This document shows positions 47,986 to 59,120 of a stretch of DNA of 64,000 nucleotides, one piece after another. The notes under the pieces are model-generated. The model did not search any database. It worked only from the letters and a program-made list of their open reading frames with translations, and was not told the origin of the DNA. The position numbers and the translations under genes were made by a program. Position 1 is the stretch's first letter. Each line of letters starts with the position of its first letter. The stretch covers positions 2,666,001-2,730,000 of the forward strand of contig JAOVFP010000010.1 in the NCBI GenBank assembly GCA_025738555.1. Reading direction: 5' to 3'. This stretch comes from Cyathus striatus (lineage: Eukaryota > Basidiomycota > Agaricomycetes > Agaricales > Nidulariaceae).

Positions 47986-48637
47986 CTGTTTTCCACTGTT
48001 CCTTTGTACACTAAATTTTGATGTTAGAATTGTAGATTGTGTAGTTAATTGCAATTGAATTTGATTTTACAGAAGTGTATGCAGTACTTCAAACATCATA
48101 TCTACAAAATTTCAAGAGCATATAATGCGAACTGAAGGGGTAGTATGTTTTTTGTTGTTTTTCGGAAATTTCGGCCCACACCAGTCCTTTGTACAGCGTT
48201 ACACATCGTTACACATCTGTGACATTTGTAATCTGTCACAAGTCATGATTGTCACATGATGTAATTCCCAAGCTTCTACCTTCCTGATCCCAGGGATGAA
48301 GGTGTCATTACACGCTGCCTAGGGCACAACCACACAATATAACACAATGTCATTATTTTTAAAATATGTATGATGATATTAGAAACAATTTGAAACCTGA
48401 GAAGGTGCATTAAATATTGTGAGGTAAGATACAAATTTCGCAAAAATTAGAAAAACATGTAGATATGAACATTACAAAAGAAGTGAATGCTCTGACTTAA
48501 AAATAAACATATGTTGTTAAAAAAGATGTATTAAGGTTGTCATAAGAACACTATAAAGTTACGTAGGTGGCCTGCTTGCCAAAATTACAGGCAGTGTACA
48601 AGGGATTGGGGGTGTACAAAGGAATGGTGGAAAACAG
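47986..48637. mobile_element. Third-level TIR element (652 bp), second insert in the same host element
   Basis: Starts CTGTTTTCCACTGTTCCTTT and ends AAAGGAATGGTGGAAAACAG, flanked by TA at 47984-47985 and 48638-48639. Its length, TA preference and subterminal TCCTTTGTACA motif resemble the 655-bp element at 47052-47706, so the two may be members of one diverged family. Confidence 0.8.
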
Positions 48638-49588
48638 TATCGTCGACGTCGAGCAATGTGCCATCAAAACGATCAAGGGAGTTTGAATTTCAGTAACGGT
48701 CACACATGTAACAACACGAACCAGTGATCAACACGAACTACTGATGGGTGATAGTATTACGGCTTCACAGCTTCCAAGCTGCTAAAGTCACAGCTTAGCT
48801 GTGCCAGCTGCTCCTACTTTCCATGTTTAATATGACAAATCTTTGATATTGCCTTGGAACATTCTGGGGTAATGTATATTATTTTTCCCCTTATTTTCAA
48901 GTTGTATATGTTGTTGCATTTATTTCAAATGCATTCTTAATATTTACCTGGATAAAGTCGAGATAGAAATGTGAATTTTTGAATAACGCCAAGCGGGAAG
49001 TTATCCCTTAGCACTCGCCTCAAGCCTCGCTACCTTAGTGATGATTATGTAACTCGTGCTATTGCCTTGTTTACATATGTTGACCGATAGTAGATGATTT
49101 ACAGGTTTCTACGACGTAAGTAATACCCGTTGTTAGCTCAGTATAGCAGCCTTTAAATTGCAATGAATGTGTTCTAAAAATACTTACTATGATAATAAAT
49201 GATCCCTACAATATATAGTGCCATAAATCAAAGTAAGTATGTATTTAATTTAAATTCGTAAATAACTACCGCCCGCAACGACTCTGGATTGAGAGATGGA
49301 CTTCAATATATATAATTCTGATCTAAAATTAGCAGTTATATGTAGTAAAGTAATAAATCATGTATTTTAGAAATACATTCTGAGCTTGCGAGCACCTTAC
49401 ACTTGCAAATACTCATTTCTTATTCCATTTCTGTAGTGAATTGCCAAAAGCATTGGCTAAGAGCAGCTAAGCCGCTTTAAAACCGTAGCTGATACCTCGG
49501 TTCGGCTTACGAAGCCGTTAGAATCACTAAGCCACGTGAAGCTGAGCTGAGCTAAGCCAAACTGCACCGCGGCAACACTATCTCCCAC

Positions 49589-51109
49589 CCACTATTATAT
49601 GCATCGACATCTTGCCCCTCTTACAGATGACATGTTGCTCTCTAGCCATGACCACTCCTTTACATTTGACAATGGGACATAATGCACTTGGCATACCAGA
49701 GGATTTAACTGAAAGATCACAGGAGGGTAGACTGAGTTCTGTTACTCATAGGCTATAGTACTTACCGTTCTCCCTGTCCACGACCACCCAACCCACTAAC
49801 AATATGTCCACTCCTCTCTATGCAGCCGCACCAGAAACGCCAACAACGGCCAAATCTCTTTCTGCTCTCCCAAGCTTAGTCACGTACACACTCAATCATG
49901 CAGTCCTCCTGCCTATGAAGGCCAAAACCTGTAGATTTTCCTTTGGTCACCATTCTCTCTATCCGTTGTCATTCACAAGAGCTTCACGTGATTAATGATT
50001 GGTGGTCGGGTAGACAGCGTTATGGGATGACAATGCTCGGTTTTCCGTGGAGATTCAGATGCATGGGTTAAAGGTATGTTCACACTTTCTTGTTTAACTC
50101 GTACAACCGCTTACATCGGGTCAGTTCTGTCTTTTTAACTACATGAGCGTAGTCCCCATGATTCACATACTTACGTACCAAGCAATATGTTTTTCTATAC
50201 TCTACGTGTTTCCAAGGCCATAACAACCTTTTAACCAATGGATGCGGTTGCCCTCTAGCGTTCTAGGCTCCATAACGCAACTCTGGACGATACTGTGCAT
50301 ACGCGCTCACGTAAGGCATGTATTCCAGCTCCCTCGAGCGTTCTTTTTGCCCAGAAAGACATCCTTTTTGTTATGCTATCCAGCATTTGGTTTCTGTCAA
50401 GCATAGCCGCTTCTTCTAACGCACAGTTAAGTGATGAATGGGTTTTCCGTTGCGCATTTGTTGGCTGATTGCTATCAATGCATATTTGCCATCGCGGTAG
50501 TCAGTAACATCCTTGAGAGATACTAAACGTTACCTCGTTCAAATGAACACAGAACATCATCAATTATTGACTGCCTTCAATCGTCTGATGAATTGAAGGA
50601 AACGAGGCATGTTGAATTAAGTACATGCCGCAGTCGAAAGAGGAATAATTATGTAGCATGTATGCGTTATCAATGGCTGCATATCTTGCACATGCTCGTT
50701 GTGTTCCCACTCAAAGTATATATAGCATGAGTGGAATACAAATTGTTCTGATGTTTCTGGATTTGAACATGATCATACACACCCCAGACAATAGTGAATC
50801 GGATCACAGTAAATATGGTACACCCCGATTTTTAACACCTTCTAAAAAAGGCTATTTGATGCATCGGGGTGAGAACAATATTCTGAATATGTTAAAATCT
50901 GTACCATATTTACAATGATCTGATTTACCCTTGTTTGAGGTGACATGTACTCTCCGTGCTATTTGGGTCTTGATCACTGATCTGAACAGCATGCACCATT
51001 GTCATATAAGAAGTTACGGTTCATGGATCATTCTTCCCCTCTTCAGTCCCCGCATCACCTACATATTTCTTCATCGCCCAACAGCAACCAGCAACCACAT
51101 AGCTCAAAT
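49589..51109 (+). promoter_or_regulatory. NLR-3 5' flank
   Basis: Proximal part of the duplicated NLR flank, alignable with about 21130-22450 of NLR-2 with many substitutions. It contains CpG sites. A 129-bp inverted-repeat insertion (50797-50925) is absent from the NLR-2 flank. No reading frame is supported. Confidence 0.55.
50797..50925. repeat. Small hairpin-forming inverted-repeat element in the NLR-3 promoter region
   Basis: AATCGGATCACAGTAAATAT at the left is matched, with about three differences, by the inverted complement ending at 50925. A second inner inverted pair (CACCCCGAT and ATCGGGGTG) lies within. The NLR-2 flank lacks it, so it is a MITE-like insertion ending about 185 bp before the NLR-3 start codon. 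Confidence 0.6.
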
Positions 51110-54100
51110 ATGTCGAATTTTCAACCTGTTGCATCTCAGCATAGTGCTAGTATACTCAATCAGGCCCAGCATGTGCAAATTCAGAATAGTAGTCTAAACA
51201 ATGTCACAGGAGATCTGATTAACAATATCTACAACTCAAATGCTGAAGCTCAAGAAAAATTAAAACTTCTTGAACCTGTATCTCACAATTTGCATTATCC
51301 TCCTCAATGCATGGAGGGGACTCGGGCAACCATTTTGAATAATATATATGAGTGGCTCAATGACTTTGGTTGGCATATTTAAATATTAATATATTCAAAT
51401 GACTAATAAATTATAGATTCCAATACTTCAAATGTCATGTGGATTACAGGAATGCCTGGAACAGGAAAATCTGCAATAGCTTCAACCTTGGTTCATAAAC
51501 TCTCTGCAGACCATAAGCTAGGAGGTTCTCACTTCTTTAAGAGGAATGATAAAACTCTAGGTGATCCAACTGTTGTCTGGAGAACCATAGCATATGATAT
51601 GGCATCTGCATACCCATGCCTGAAATATCAAATAACTGCAGTATTGAACAATCACTTCAGACTTGATAATATATTATGGCATTTTAATCAACTCATTGAC
51701 ATCCCATTGCACAAATGTATGAATGAACTGGAACTGAGCCCACCAGTCTTTGTTATTGATGCATTAGATGAATGCATGCCTACAAACAACTTGCATTACT
51801 TTAAGGACACCATGCAGAAATGGCTTGGTCTTCCCAAATGCTACAAGCTAATTTTAACTGGAAGGCCTGGATCCATAGACAAAGATTTTCCAATGAAATT
51901 ACTTGAATTACAGGCAGGTGATGCAACTGAGACTGAAACTAAGCAAGATATTGCTCAGTACATTCAAGCATCATTCAACAGAAATTTTCATGGTATCTAT
52001 AATCTGAAAAATGAGCAAATTGAAATAATGACAGAAAAAGCAGCTGGACTATTTATATGGGCTTCTACCAGTATGATGTTTCTTACAATGGTACAGGAAA
52101 ATGATCCAGGTATTAAACAAAAGCTAGAAAAAATTCTAGCAGGAACAAGTAGCAATGGAATTGATGACCTATATAACCAAGTACTGAGTGCATCATTTGG
52201 AAGCTGGTCACCTGAGAGAAGAGATATTGTAATACAAATACTTGGAACAATATTTCTGATTAAAACTCCCTTGCAAAAGAAGGACATTCTACACTTTATT
52301 ACTGGAAATTATGATCCTGAAGATTTAGATATTGAGGTTTCCACAATATTGCAATACCTTCAACCAGTTATTTCATCTGAAAATGGGCAGATTATTATAA
52401 GACACTTATCATTCAAAGAATATCTCACAAAGACAAGTATAATATCAGAATATAAAGTGGACCTGCATGTACATACAAAGCATATTGGAGCTTCAGTTTT
52501 CAGAATATTAAATCAGGAGCTTAAGTTTAATATTTGTGGGATTAAAACATCATATGAACGAAATGAGGACATTACAAATTTGGAAGACTTAATCACAAGT
52601 AAAATACCAAATCATTTACAGTACTGTTGTAATTATTGGTATTTTCATTATGAGGATGAAGTAGATCTATTAGGTGTTCCAAGTAGTGATACAAAAAGTG
52701 CACTTGGAAAATTCTTGAGTGAAAAATTATTGTTTTGGCTTGAAGTTATGAGTGCATTGAATGAAGTTGCAACAGCATTGACACAGCTCAAATCATTGGA
52801 TTTAAAGATCACTGTAAGTATTATTTAATTTCAAAAAATTTATTACTCAGTATATTATAGGGACAAAGAAAAATTAAAGATTTTTTAACAGATTCTGTTA
52901 AATTTGTATTACAGTTCTATTTTCCTATAAAAGAGAGCATACCTCACATTTATATATCTTCCTTGTTATTTGTACCCCAAAATTCAGGGTTTGAAAGGTT
53001 TTATTTACCATTTTTCAAAAATATTCCTTTTATTGTTAAGGGAAGAGATAGGAATTGGACTGCAGCACAGTATGGGATACAATTTTATAATTCCATGGTT
53101 AACTCTGTTACATTTCTAAATGATGATAAACTTTAGGGATAGGACTTGATAATGGCATTGTCCAAACTAGTGATGTAGAAACAGGACAGATTATTTCAGG
53201 TCCTTTGAAGATTGATCATGCAGATTTTGGGGAATTCAAATTTTCTGGCACTGGAAAGATAATTGTATATTTTGAATATAATTCAAGTGTTGTTAAAATA
53301 TGTTCCTTAGAAAATGGAAGTGTATCTGATATGACATGCAGTGAGGAAATAACAGCTACAGCAATATCTCCTAATGATAAAATAATAGCTTTTGCTTTAG
53401 AAAGTGGAGCAATCAGTATATGGGAAGCAAATAGTGAAGTAAAAACCATAGACCTCTTTAAAGATCAAAATAATTCAATTGAACTCATTGCATTCTGTCA
53501 CAATGAGAAAACATTGGCATTTGCAAGTGAAAGATTACTTACAATATGGAACATTGAGACCAAAGAAACAATTTCATACAAGATTGATGTTCCATTACAT
53601 GATAAAAATTATCTAGTATCCTTTTATCCAGAGGGAAAGAGAGTAGCAATTTATGATAATGAATCTTGCAAACTTACAATTTGGAATGTTGAGAGTAATG
53701 TGGCAGTAGCATCTTTTTATGAAGTATGTGAAGATAATTCAACATTTGCATTTTCACCTGATGGACAGAAAATAGCATGTGTACTATATGGTAATGAAAT
53801 TACAATCCATAATTCTGAAAATGGAGATCTAATTGCAGGGCCTTATCAAGGCCACATCAGTGATATTACCTCTCTAGCATTTTCTACAGATGGAAAGAAA
53901 TTAGTATCTGGATCATGTGATAACACAGTTAGAATCTGGAACACTAAGACTGAAAACACAACTGAAAGTTCTGTTAAAGACAAACCTGATCTTGTTGGGT
54001 CTGTAGCATTTTCCCATGATGGTAATACAGTATTATCAGTATTAGATAATGGAACAGTCAGAATCTGGGACATTGAAACTGGGAATGCAGTGCTAAGGCC

Positions 54101-55256
54101 ATTGATATGTCACAATAGTTCCATAGTTTGTTGCTCTTTCTCTTCTGATGTAAAAATGCTAGCAGTTGGCTTGAAAGATGGGACTATTTTAATTTCAGAT
54201 ATACAAACTGGAGAAAAAATTACAGATCTTACAAGAGACTACACATATTCCATTCAATCTGTATTATTTTCACCTGATAGTATCAAGGTAGCATTCTGTT
54301 TCAATTATCACAACATTGGAGTTTGGAATATTCAAACAGAGACATCAGTAGTGGTACCTATTGAAGGCACTCATATTGCATGGTCTTTTAATAATATACT
54401 ATCAGCTGCAAATGGAAATAAAATAGTGTTCTGTAATATTGACAGTGATATAATGGCTGAGCCATTTTATGCACATAGTGAGCATATTAATTTAATGGCA
54501 TCTTCTCCTAATGGAGAACTTGTTGCATCTATATCATCTTATGATGCAATCAGAATCTGGAATGTTAAGATGGAAGAAATAAATTTGAAGTCAATAATAT
54601 TATTAAACCATAACAGCAGTAATTATGTAGCCTTTTCTCCTGATGGAAAGATGCTGGTATCTGGATCAAGAGTTTGTGGAATTACAATTTGGGATATTGA
54701 AACTGGTAATATAATTGCAGGTCCCATTGAATTTCATACCTCTGTCAAATCATTGGTTATCTCTCCTGATGGAAAAATGTTAGCATGTACCTTTAAAGAT
54801 GAAACAATTAGAATTTGGGATTTGGAGATATTTCTGAGTGAAAATGATATGTCAAGTCAATCATCTGATACCAGTGAACTTCAAAGACACTCAGATACCT
54901 CCCCCAGCCTGAATGAGAATAATAAGCATTCAGCACATTCATATAAGCTAAAGCAACTTGGTGGTATCAGTATATATTCATTCCAGAATGATTTAATTGA
55001 TAGTGGCTGGGTGGAAGATAAGCATAGACATCTGCTCTTCTGGGTTCCTCATCACCTAAGAGAAAGGCTTTGTAGTTATGAAACCATACAAATTCTAGGA
55101 GGTAAGATGGTCAAATTGAACTTCTCAAACTTTAAACATGGAACAAACTGGACAGAGTGCTATACACCATTAGAAAACCCCCCTGCAATTCCAGATGATC
55201 TTTGGGAAGTATCTGAGACCTCTGAGCAACAAGAGGAGGATATGGACTGTACTTGA
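51110..55256 (+). pseudogene. NLR-3: NACHT-WD40 protein, three exons, single 1-nt frameshift
   Basis: Exons: 51110-51368, 51417-52813 and 52861-55256; introns 48 and 47 bp, GT-AG. It is a close paralogue of NLR-2 with the same architecture: QCMEGTR, WLNDF, Walker A GMPGTGKSAIA, Walker B VFVIDALDEC, GRPG, about 14 WD40-like blades, and C-terminal LLFWVPHHLR and HGTNWTECY. One base is missing at about 53131 relative to NLR-2 (AAACTTTAGGG against AAACATTTAGGG), creating TAG at 53134-53136. Adding one base makes the length a multiple of three, and the rest is open to the TGA at 55256. Earlier in-frame starts exist at 51023 and slightly upstream; 51110 is conserved with NLR-2. A truncated NACHT-only product of about 640 residues is possible. 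Confidence 0.85.
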
Positions 55257-55709
55257 TGGTGATGCTGATGGGCAAAAGGAAGAGGAAGATAAGTGTGATA
55301 ATATTGGTGAAGATTTGTAGTAGTCACATAATTGGAAAGATCCTTTCAAATGTTATGTGCTTGTACTGTACTGTACTGTAGCTTTTCTTTGTGTGATGTA
55401 TATACACAAGACTGAATATTTATTCAAAGTCTAACTTGATTTGATTAAGCATAATAGGCATGTAGTAGCTGGTAGAAAAGAGACTAAGTATTGCCATGTT
55501 ACATGTACATAGAATTGGCTAAGTTATAAGTCTATAAACTTTAAAGAAAGAGTGCATTTATAATCACAAGCCCTGTGGAAGAAACTTGAAAAAAAAGCTT
55601 CTTATCAGTTGATGCTCAACTTAACTCACAACAAAGAAAAGGTGTATGCTAAAATATATCAATGACAATATAAGCAGGCAACAAAAGTACTAAATGCTAT
55701 CTACAATAT
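55257..55709 (+). other. NLR-3 3' flank and intergenic spacer to convergent malate dehydrogenase
   Basis: Closely matches 26611-27019 and then, in uninverted order, the reverse of 28010-28046. It represents the ancestral arrangement without the 791-bp elements. CpG-poor and AT-rich; no gene. Confidence 0.6.
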
Positions 55710-57216
55710 CTAAGCTGAGGTGGAAATGAAAGCCTTGCCCTTCTCAATGTTCTTCTTCAACTCAGGAAGGAAAGCATTGAGGTGTTTCTGTTCTTTAGCA
55801 GAGATCTCACCAATGGGGAAGATTTTTTCAACACCATTAACCTAATACTATGTCAGTACAATACCACAAACAGAAAGATATACACACGGCTGGATTAAGT
55901 AAGGAACATTATGTAATCAGCAGCTGTTGTTTATCCCCTGTGGTCGCAAAGAATACTTGATTTCATGAAGTTCCCAGTTTATTTCCACACAACAAAATGT
56001 CAAGAAGTTAAATTATGAATGTATAGAGTATATATATTCATTTATAAATTCATTTATTCTGTGAAAAATCTCAGAATAGTTCCCAGACTTTCAGTCAAGA
56101 TTTCTACATCTTGACCGACAATCTCAAGTTCTAGGGAGTGTTCAGTGACAAGTACAGTGATCAAATCTTCATTGATAAACATAGGAAGATGTCCTGTCCA
56201 TTATTTAACTGAATATAGATGTATTTGAGTCCAATTCTACATAGATTAACTCTTGTAAATGTTATGAATATATAATGTTTGAGAATTTCAAGATAAAAAC
56301 ACTACAAATAGCACTTGCAACCAAGCTTTTATGGTTGCCAAAAGTTCTTTCATGTAAAAGTATTGTTATATCTGTATCTGATCACTTTTTATTATGGAAA
56401 GTCCCTTTTTCAAAGAAGAAAAGCATTCTTCTCTTTTCATAAAAATCAAGTATGCTTTTCTCTAACCATAGTACACTGCAGATATGACTTTTTACAAGTT
56501 TTTTATAACCCAAACACCATTTTAGCATTAATTAGTATTCACTGGAATAGATTTTGCAACTGTTACTGCTGATTGAGACCCCACATAACTTCAGATTGCC
56601 AACAGACATGCAAAAATCATAATTAAATTTCTGCACACTATATTGAGGCTTCTTCATGATATAAGCTAGTTCTAACTGCATATACATAATTATTTGGGGA
56701 GAGAACTATTGGAAACTTCATGAAGTTCATGTATTCTTTGCCAGTACATAGTATAAACAAGGGCCTCTGATTACATAATGTTCCTTACTTAATCCAGCCA
56801 TGTGTATTATGTACACTGAGCTCAACATTTGTCAAGAAGTCAGCACCCTGACCCCCAGAGAGAGGGCTCTTCACAAAGGTGGGTGTGATAATACACTTCT
56901 CACCATTAAGACCATGGAGAAGAGAGTTGGTGAACTTAGCACTAGCATAAGCCATTGACAGAGTAGCACTTCTAGCACCATCCTTAGCCTTAACAACCTC
57001 ATCACCACTGAACTGAATTATATGCACCAACTTCTCCCACTTCTCACCAGTCATGGCCTTGCCCAACTGGCTCTGACTGAGGAGGGGAATGATGGTAGCA
57101 CCAGAGTAACCACTGACAACAGCGATGGGGGTGTTGGCAGGCTCAGTCTTGACAATGAAAGAGAGGAACTCAGCAGTGCAAACAATGTCAAGGGTGGTGG
57201 TGACAATGGGGATGAT
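55710..57216 (-). pseudogene. Malate dehydrogenase (mitochondrial type) 3' portion, decayed
   Basis: MDH interconverts malate and oxaloacetate with NAD in the TCA cycle. The minus-strand exon 57216-about 56823 reads TTLDIVC, then GYSGATIIPLLSQ, FSGDEVVKAKDG, SATLSMAYASAKFTNSLL, LNGEKCIITPTFVKSP and NVELS. After a retained intron, the exon about 55838-55710 reads VNGVEKIFPIGEISAKEQ, FLPELKKNIEKGKA and FISTSA-stop. The catalytic histidine of the family G-G-H-S-G motif is Tyr here and its preceding Gly is Ser, so activity would be lost. The N-terminal half is absent: at 57217 the sequence switches to composite-repeat copy 7. The intron holds a TIR element. The gene is convergent with NLR-3, and its last codons also survive next to NLR-2. 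Confidence 0.85.
55881..56807. mobile_element. TIR element (about 927 bp) in the malate dehydrogenase intron
   Basis: TACACACGGCTGGATTAAGT and onward to CAGCAG-adjacent 55920 is matched by the inverted complement at 56768-56807 over about 39 bp with one difference. TA occurs at both edges (55879-55880 and 56808-56809). No transposase frame; AT-rich and CpG-poor. Probably a non-autonomous TA-targeting element. Confidence 0.7.
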
Positions 57217-57217
57217 C

Positions 57218-58625
57218 TGGAGGAAAGGAAGGGACTTAACCTCAGCAGGATGACTGGAATCAAACAAAATGATTGCATACCTCCATGCATCACAATGTCA
57301 TCAATGGATGCCCAAACAACCTCCTGAAGAACACTCACTCCTCCACCCAATATCTCATAAACACCCCTGTGAAAGACAATGGTGAACTTGCTACATGAGG
57401 GCATTCCATGTGCGAATGTGGTTGAAGTGTGGTGGGTAGTAGTTGGTAGTCAGGATGTAATTCACATGAATAAGATAATGTGTGTGGGTGCCTACCTCAA
57501 CTGAGTGCCAAACATGAAAGCAAGGCTCCCGAGAAAGATCAGGAGGACATGAGCAAGCAATCCTGCATTGCTAGCAAGAAAGGATAACAAGTGAAATCAT
57601 GTATGAGGCTGGAGTTATTGCTACCAGTGGGAGAATATACGACTGCAGAAGCTGGAGAAAGATGAAGTAGGCTAAGCTGTATGATGTGGGAGGGTGAAAG
57701 TGAAAGTCGAACCATTATCCAGTGTACCACCATACCACATGGCTCTCAGATGATCCTCTAAACATTCCATCACTCCTCCATGATACATTTTAGTGATGAA
57801 TTCCTTTCACCCTCCTGCATAACTCCAACTGCGGAATAGCTTATGTGCAAATGAAGGTAGGAGGTGGTTGGTCTGTGAAAGGTGGTAGTTAGAACATGAT
57901 TTGATGTAATGGGATGATAGGCAGTCAAACTTACCTTGAAAAGGATGAGGCTAGAGTTGTTGGGTTGTGAGTAGTATTCAGAAAAATTGCATGTTTAGAA
58001 TGTGTTGTGTAGGAACAGGAATGTCACCATTAGTGTGCCACCAAGGTAAGCAAAGTCACACTGTTCTCTGCTCTTATGTGGAGTGAAATAAGTGTAGAAG
58101 AGGAAATGAGAGTAAGTGAGCTTCTCATGCAAGAGAAAGAGAGAAACACAAACAGAGTACATACCAGTTGACTTCTGTCACTTCTCATGTTCCTTCCATC
58201 TGTGACCTCAGCAGTGCATGGTTGTGACTAGCATTCTCCCTATACCAGAATCTTGATGGGTGCTGGAGGAGGATAGTGATCTTTGAGGACATGAAGGCCC
58301 AGGGTACTGTCTATTGGCCTTGGAGAAGACTTAATCATGCAATGGAAGTAGGAGGTCAATGCATACAGTGCACAACATTTCAGAGTGAAGTTTTGATCCA
58401 GAATGACAGTGTGTACATAGTGACAATGATGTTGATGATTTGTGGGTCCAGGATGAGGAAGCCCAAAAGACAGGGTGCTTCTGGGTGTGACAATCAGCAG
58501 GGCGTTGAAAAAGAAAGAAGGAAGCTACCTATTACTACATTTCTCCTTTCTTTGAAATTTGGTCAAGAATGCTCAAGAGTCAAAGTCATAGCTGCAATGA
58601 TGATCATGGTCAACAGGAAGAATTA
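57218..58625 (-). repeat. Composite repeat, copy 7 (CpG-depleted, minus orientation)
   Basis: Collinear with 19395-20690. CpG positions of copy 3 are almost all TG or CA here (for example GAACTTGGTACGCGAAAGC at 19571 corresponds to GAACTTGCTACATGAGGGC near 57383). The left edge abuts the malate dehydrogenase exon exactly at what would be the 3' splice site of the repeat's intron-like segment. No reading frame is convincing. Confidence 0.7.
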
Positions 58626-58649
58626 TTCAGACTCACTCCTGGCCCAGGG

Positions 58650-59080
58650 GTATTTTGCAGGGTTGCAAAATGAGTTGCAAAATAAATTGCATGCTATTCA
58701 AATTTAGAATGTATTTTAGCTGACTGTAAAATATGATACAAAATTAGTTTTATTGTGAGGTGTGAAATTGAGTCTAAAGTTCAAATTTCTATTGTCTTTT
58801 TGAAAGATGTGAAGCATGAAGTTTAGCCCTGAATTTTCCAGTACAGGAAATTCTTAGGAAAGTTGGGATTTGTGTTAAGTTTTTCCAAACAATAAAGGAA
58901 TTGTTTTCCAGTCAATTTTGGAATCTGCAAAATACTTTGCAAGATTTGAGATAACAGATGGTGCAATACATTACCTTTTGTGTCAATATTTTGCAAGTTG
59001 CAAAATGTCTTCTTTTGCAAATGCTTTTTCAGGACTGCAAAATAAATTCTAAATGAGACATCTTGCAACTTGCAAAATAC
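58650..59080. repeat. Inverted-repeat element (about 431 bp) with TATTTTGCA ends
   Basis: GTATTTTGCAGGGTTGCAAA at the left is matched imperfectly by the inverted complement of TTGCAACTTGCAAAATAC at the right. The interior is unusually rich in GCAAAA/TTTTGC words. I see no target-site duplication. The 81-codon minus-strand frame inside has no recognisable features. Confidence 0.45.
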
Positions 59081-59094
59081 ATCACATGCTCAGC

Positions 59095-59120
59095 GTGCAC
59101 TCAGTGAACACTGAGTGCAC
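59095..59120. repeat. Perfect 12-bp palindrome with 2-nt centre
   Basis: GTGCACTCAGTG, AA, CACTGAGTGCAC. It lies just outside the preceding inverted-repeat element, in otherwise featureless DNA. It could be a hairpin or a binding site; nothing in context decides. Confidence 0.6.

Larger units (their letters stand above)
47036..48754. mobile_element. Second-level TIR element at a TA site inside the hAT-like element
   Basis: Left end CTATCACCCATCAG, interrupted by an insertion and continuing at 47709 with GTTCGTGTTGATCACTGG. The right end (about 48711-48754) is the inverted complement of the rejoined left end, giving a TIR of about 43 bp. TA flanks it at 47034-47035 and 48755-48756, fitting a Tc1/mariner-type target duplication. 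Without its two inserts it would be about 408 bp and has no coding capacity. Confidence 0.8.
46963..49580. mobile_element. hAT-like non-autonomous element (2618 bp) with 8-bp target duplication TCTCCCAC
   Basis: Ends are TAGTGTTGCCGCGGTGC at 46963-46979 and its near inverted complement GCACCGCGGCAACACTA at 49564-49580. Direct repeats TCTCCCAC flank it at 46955-46962 and 49581-49588. An 8-bp duplication and a (C/T)AGTGTTG-type end are hallmarks of hAT transposons. The homologous NLR-2 flank (near 21120-21135) has the empty site. No transposase frame is present. About 1.7 kb of its length is a nested insertion (47036-48754), so the element itself is about 0.9 kb. Confidence 0.85.
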
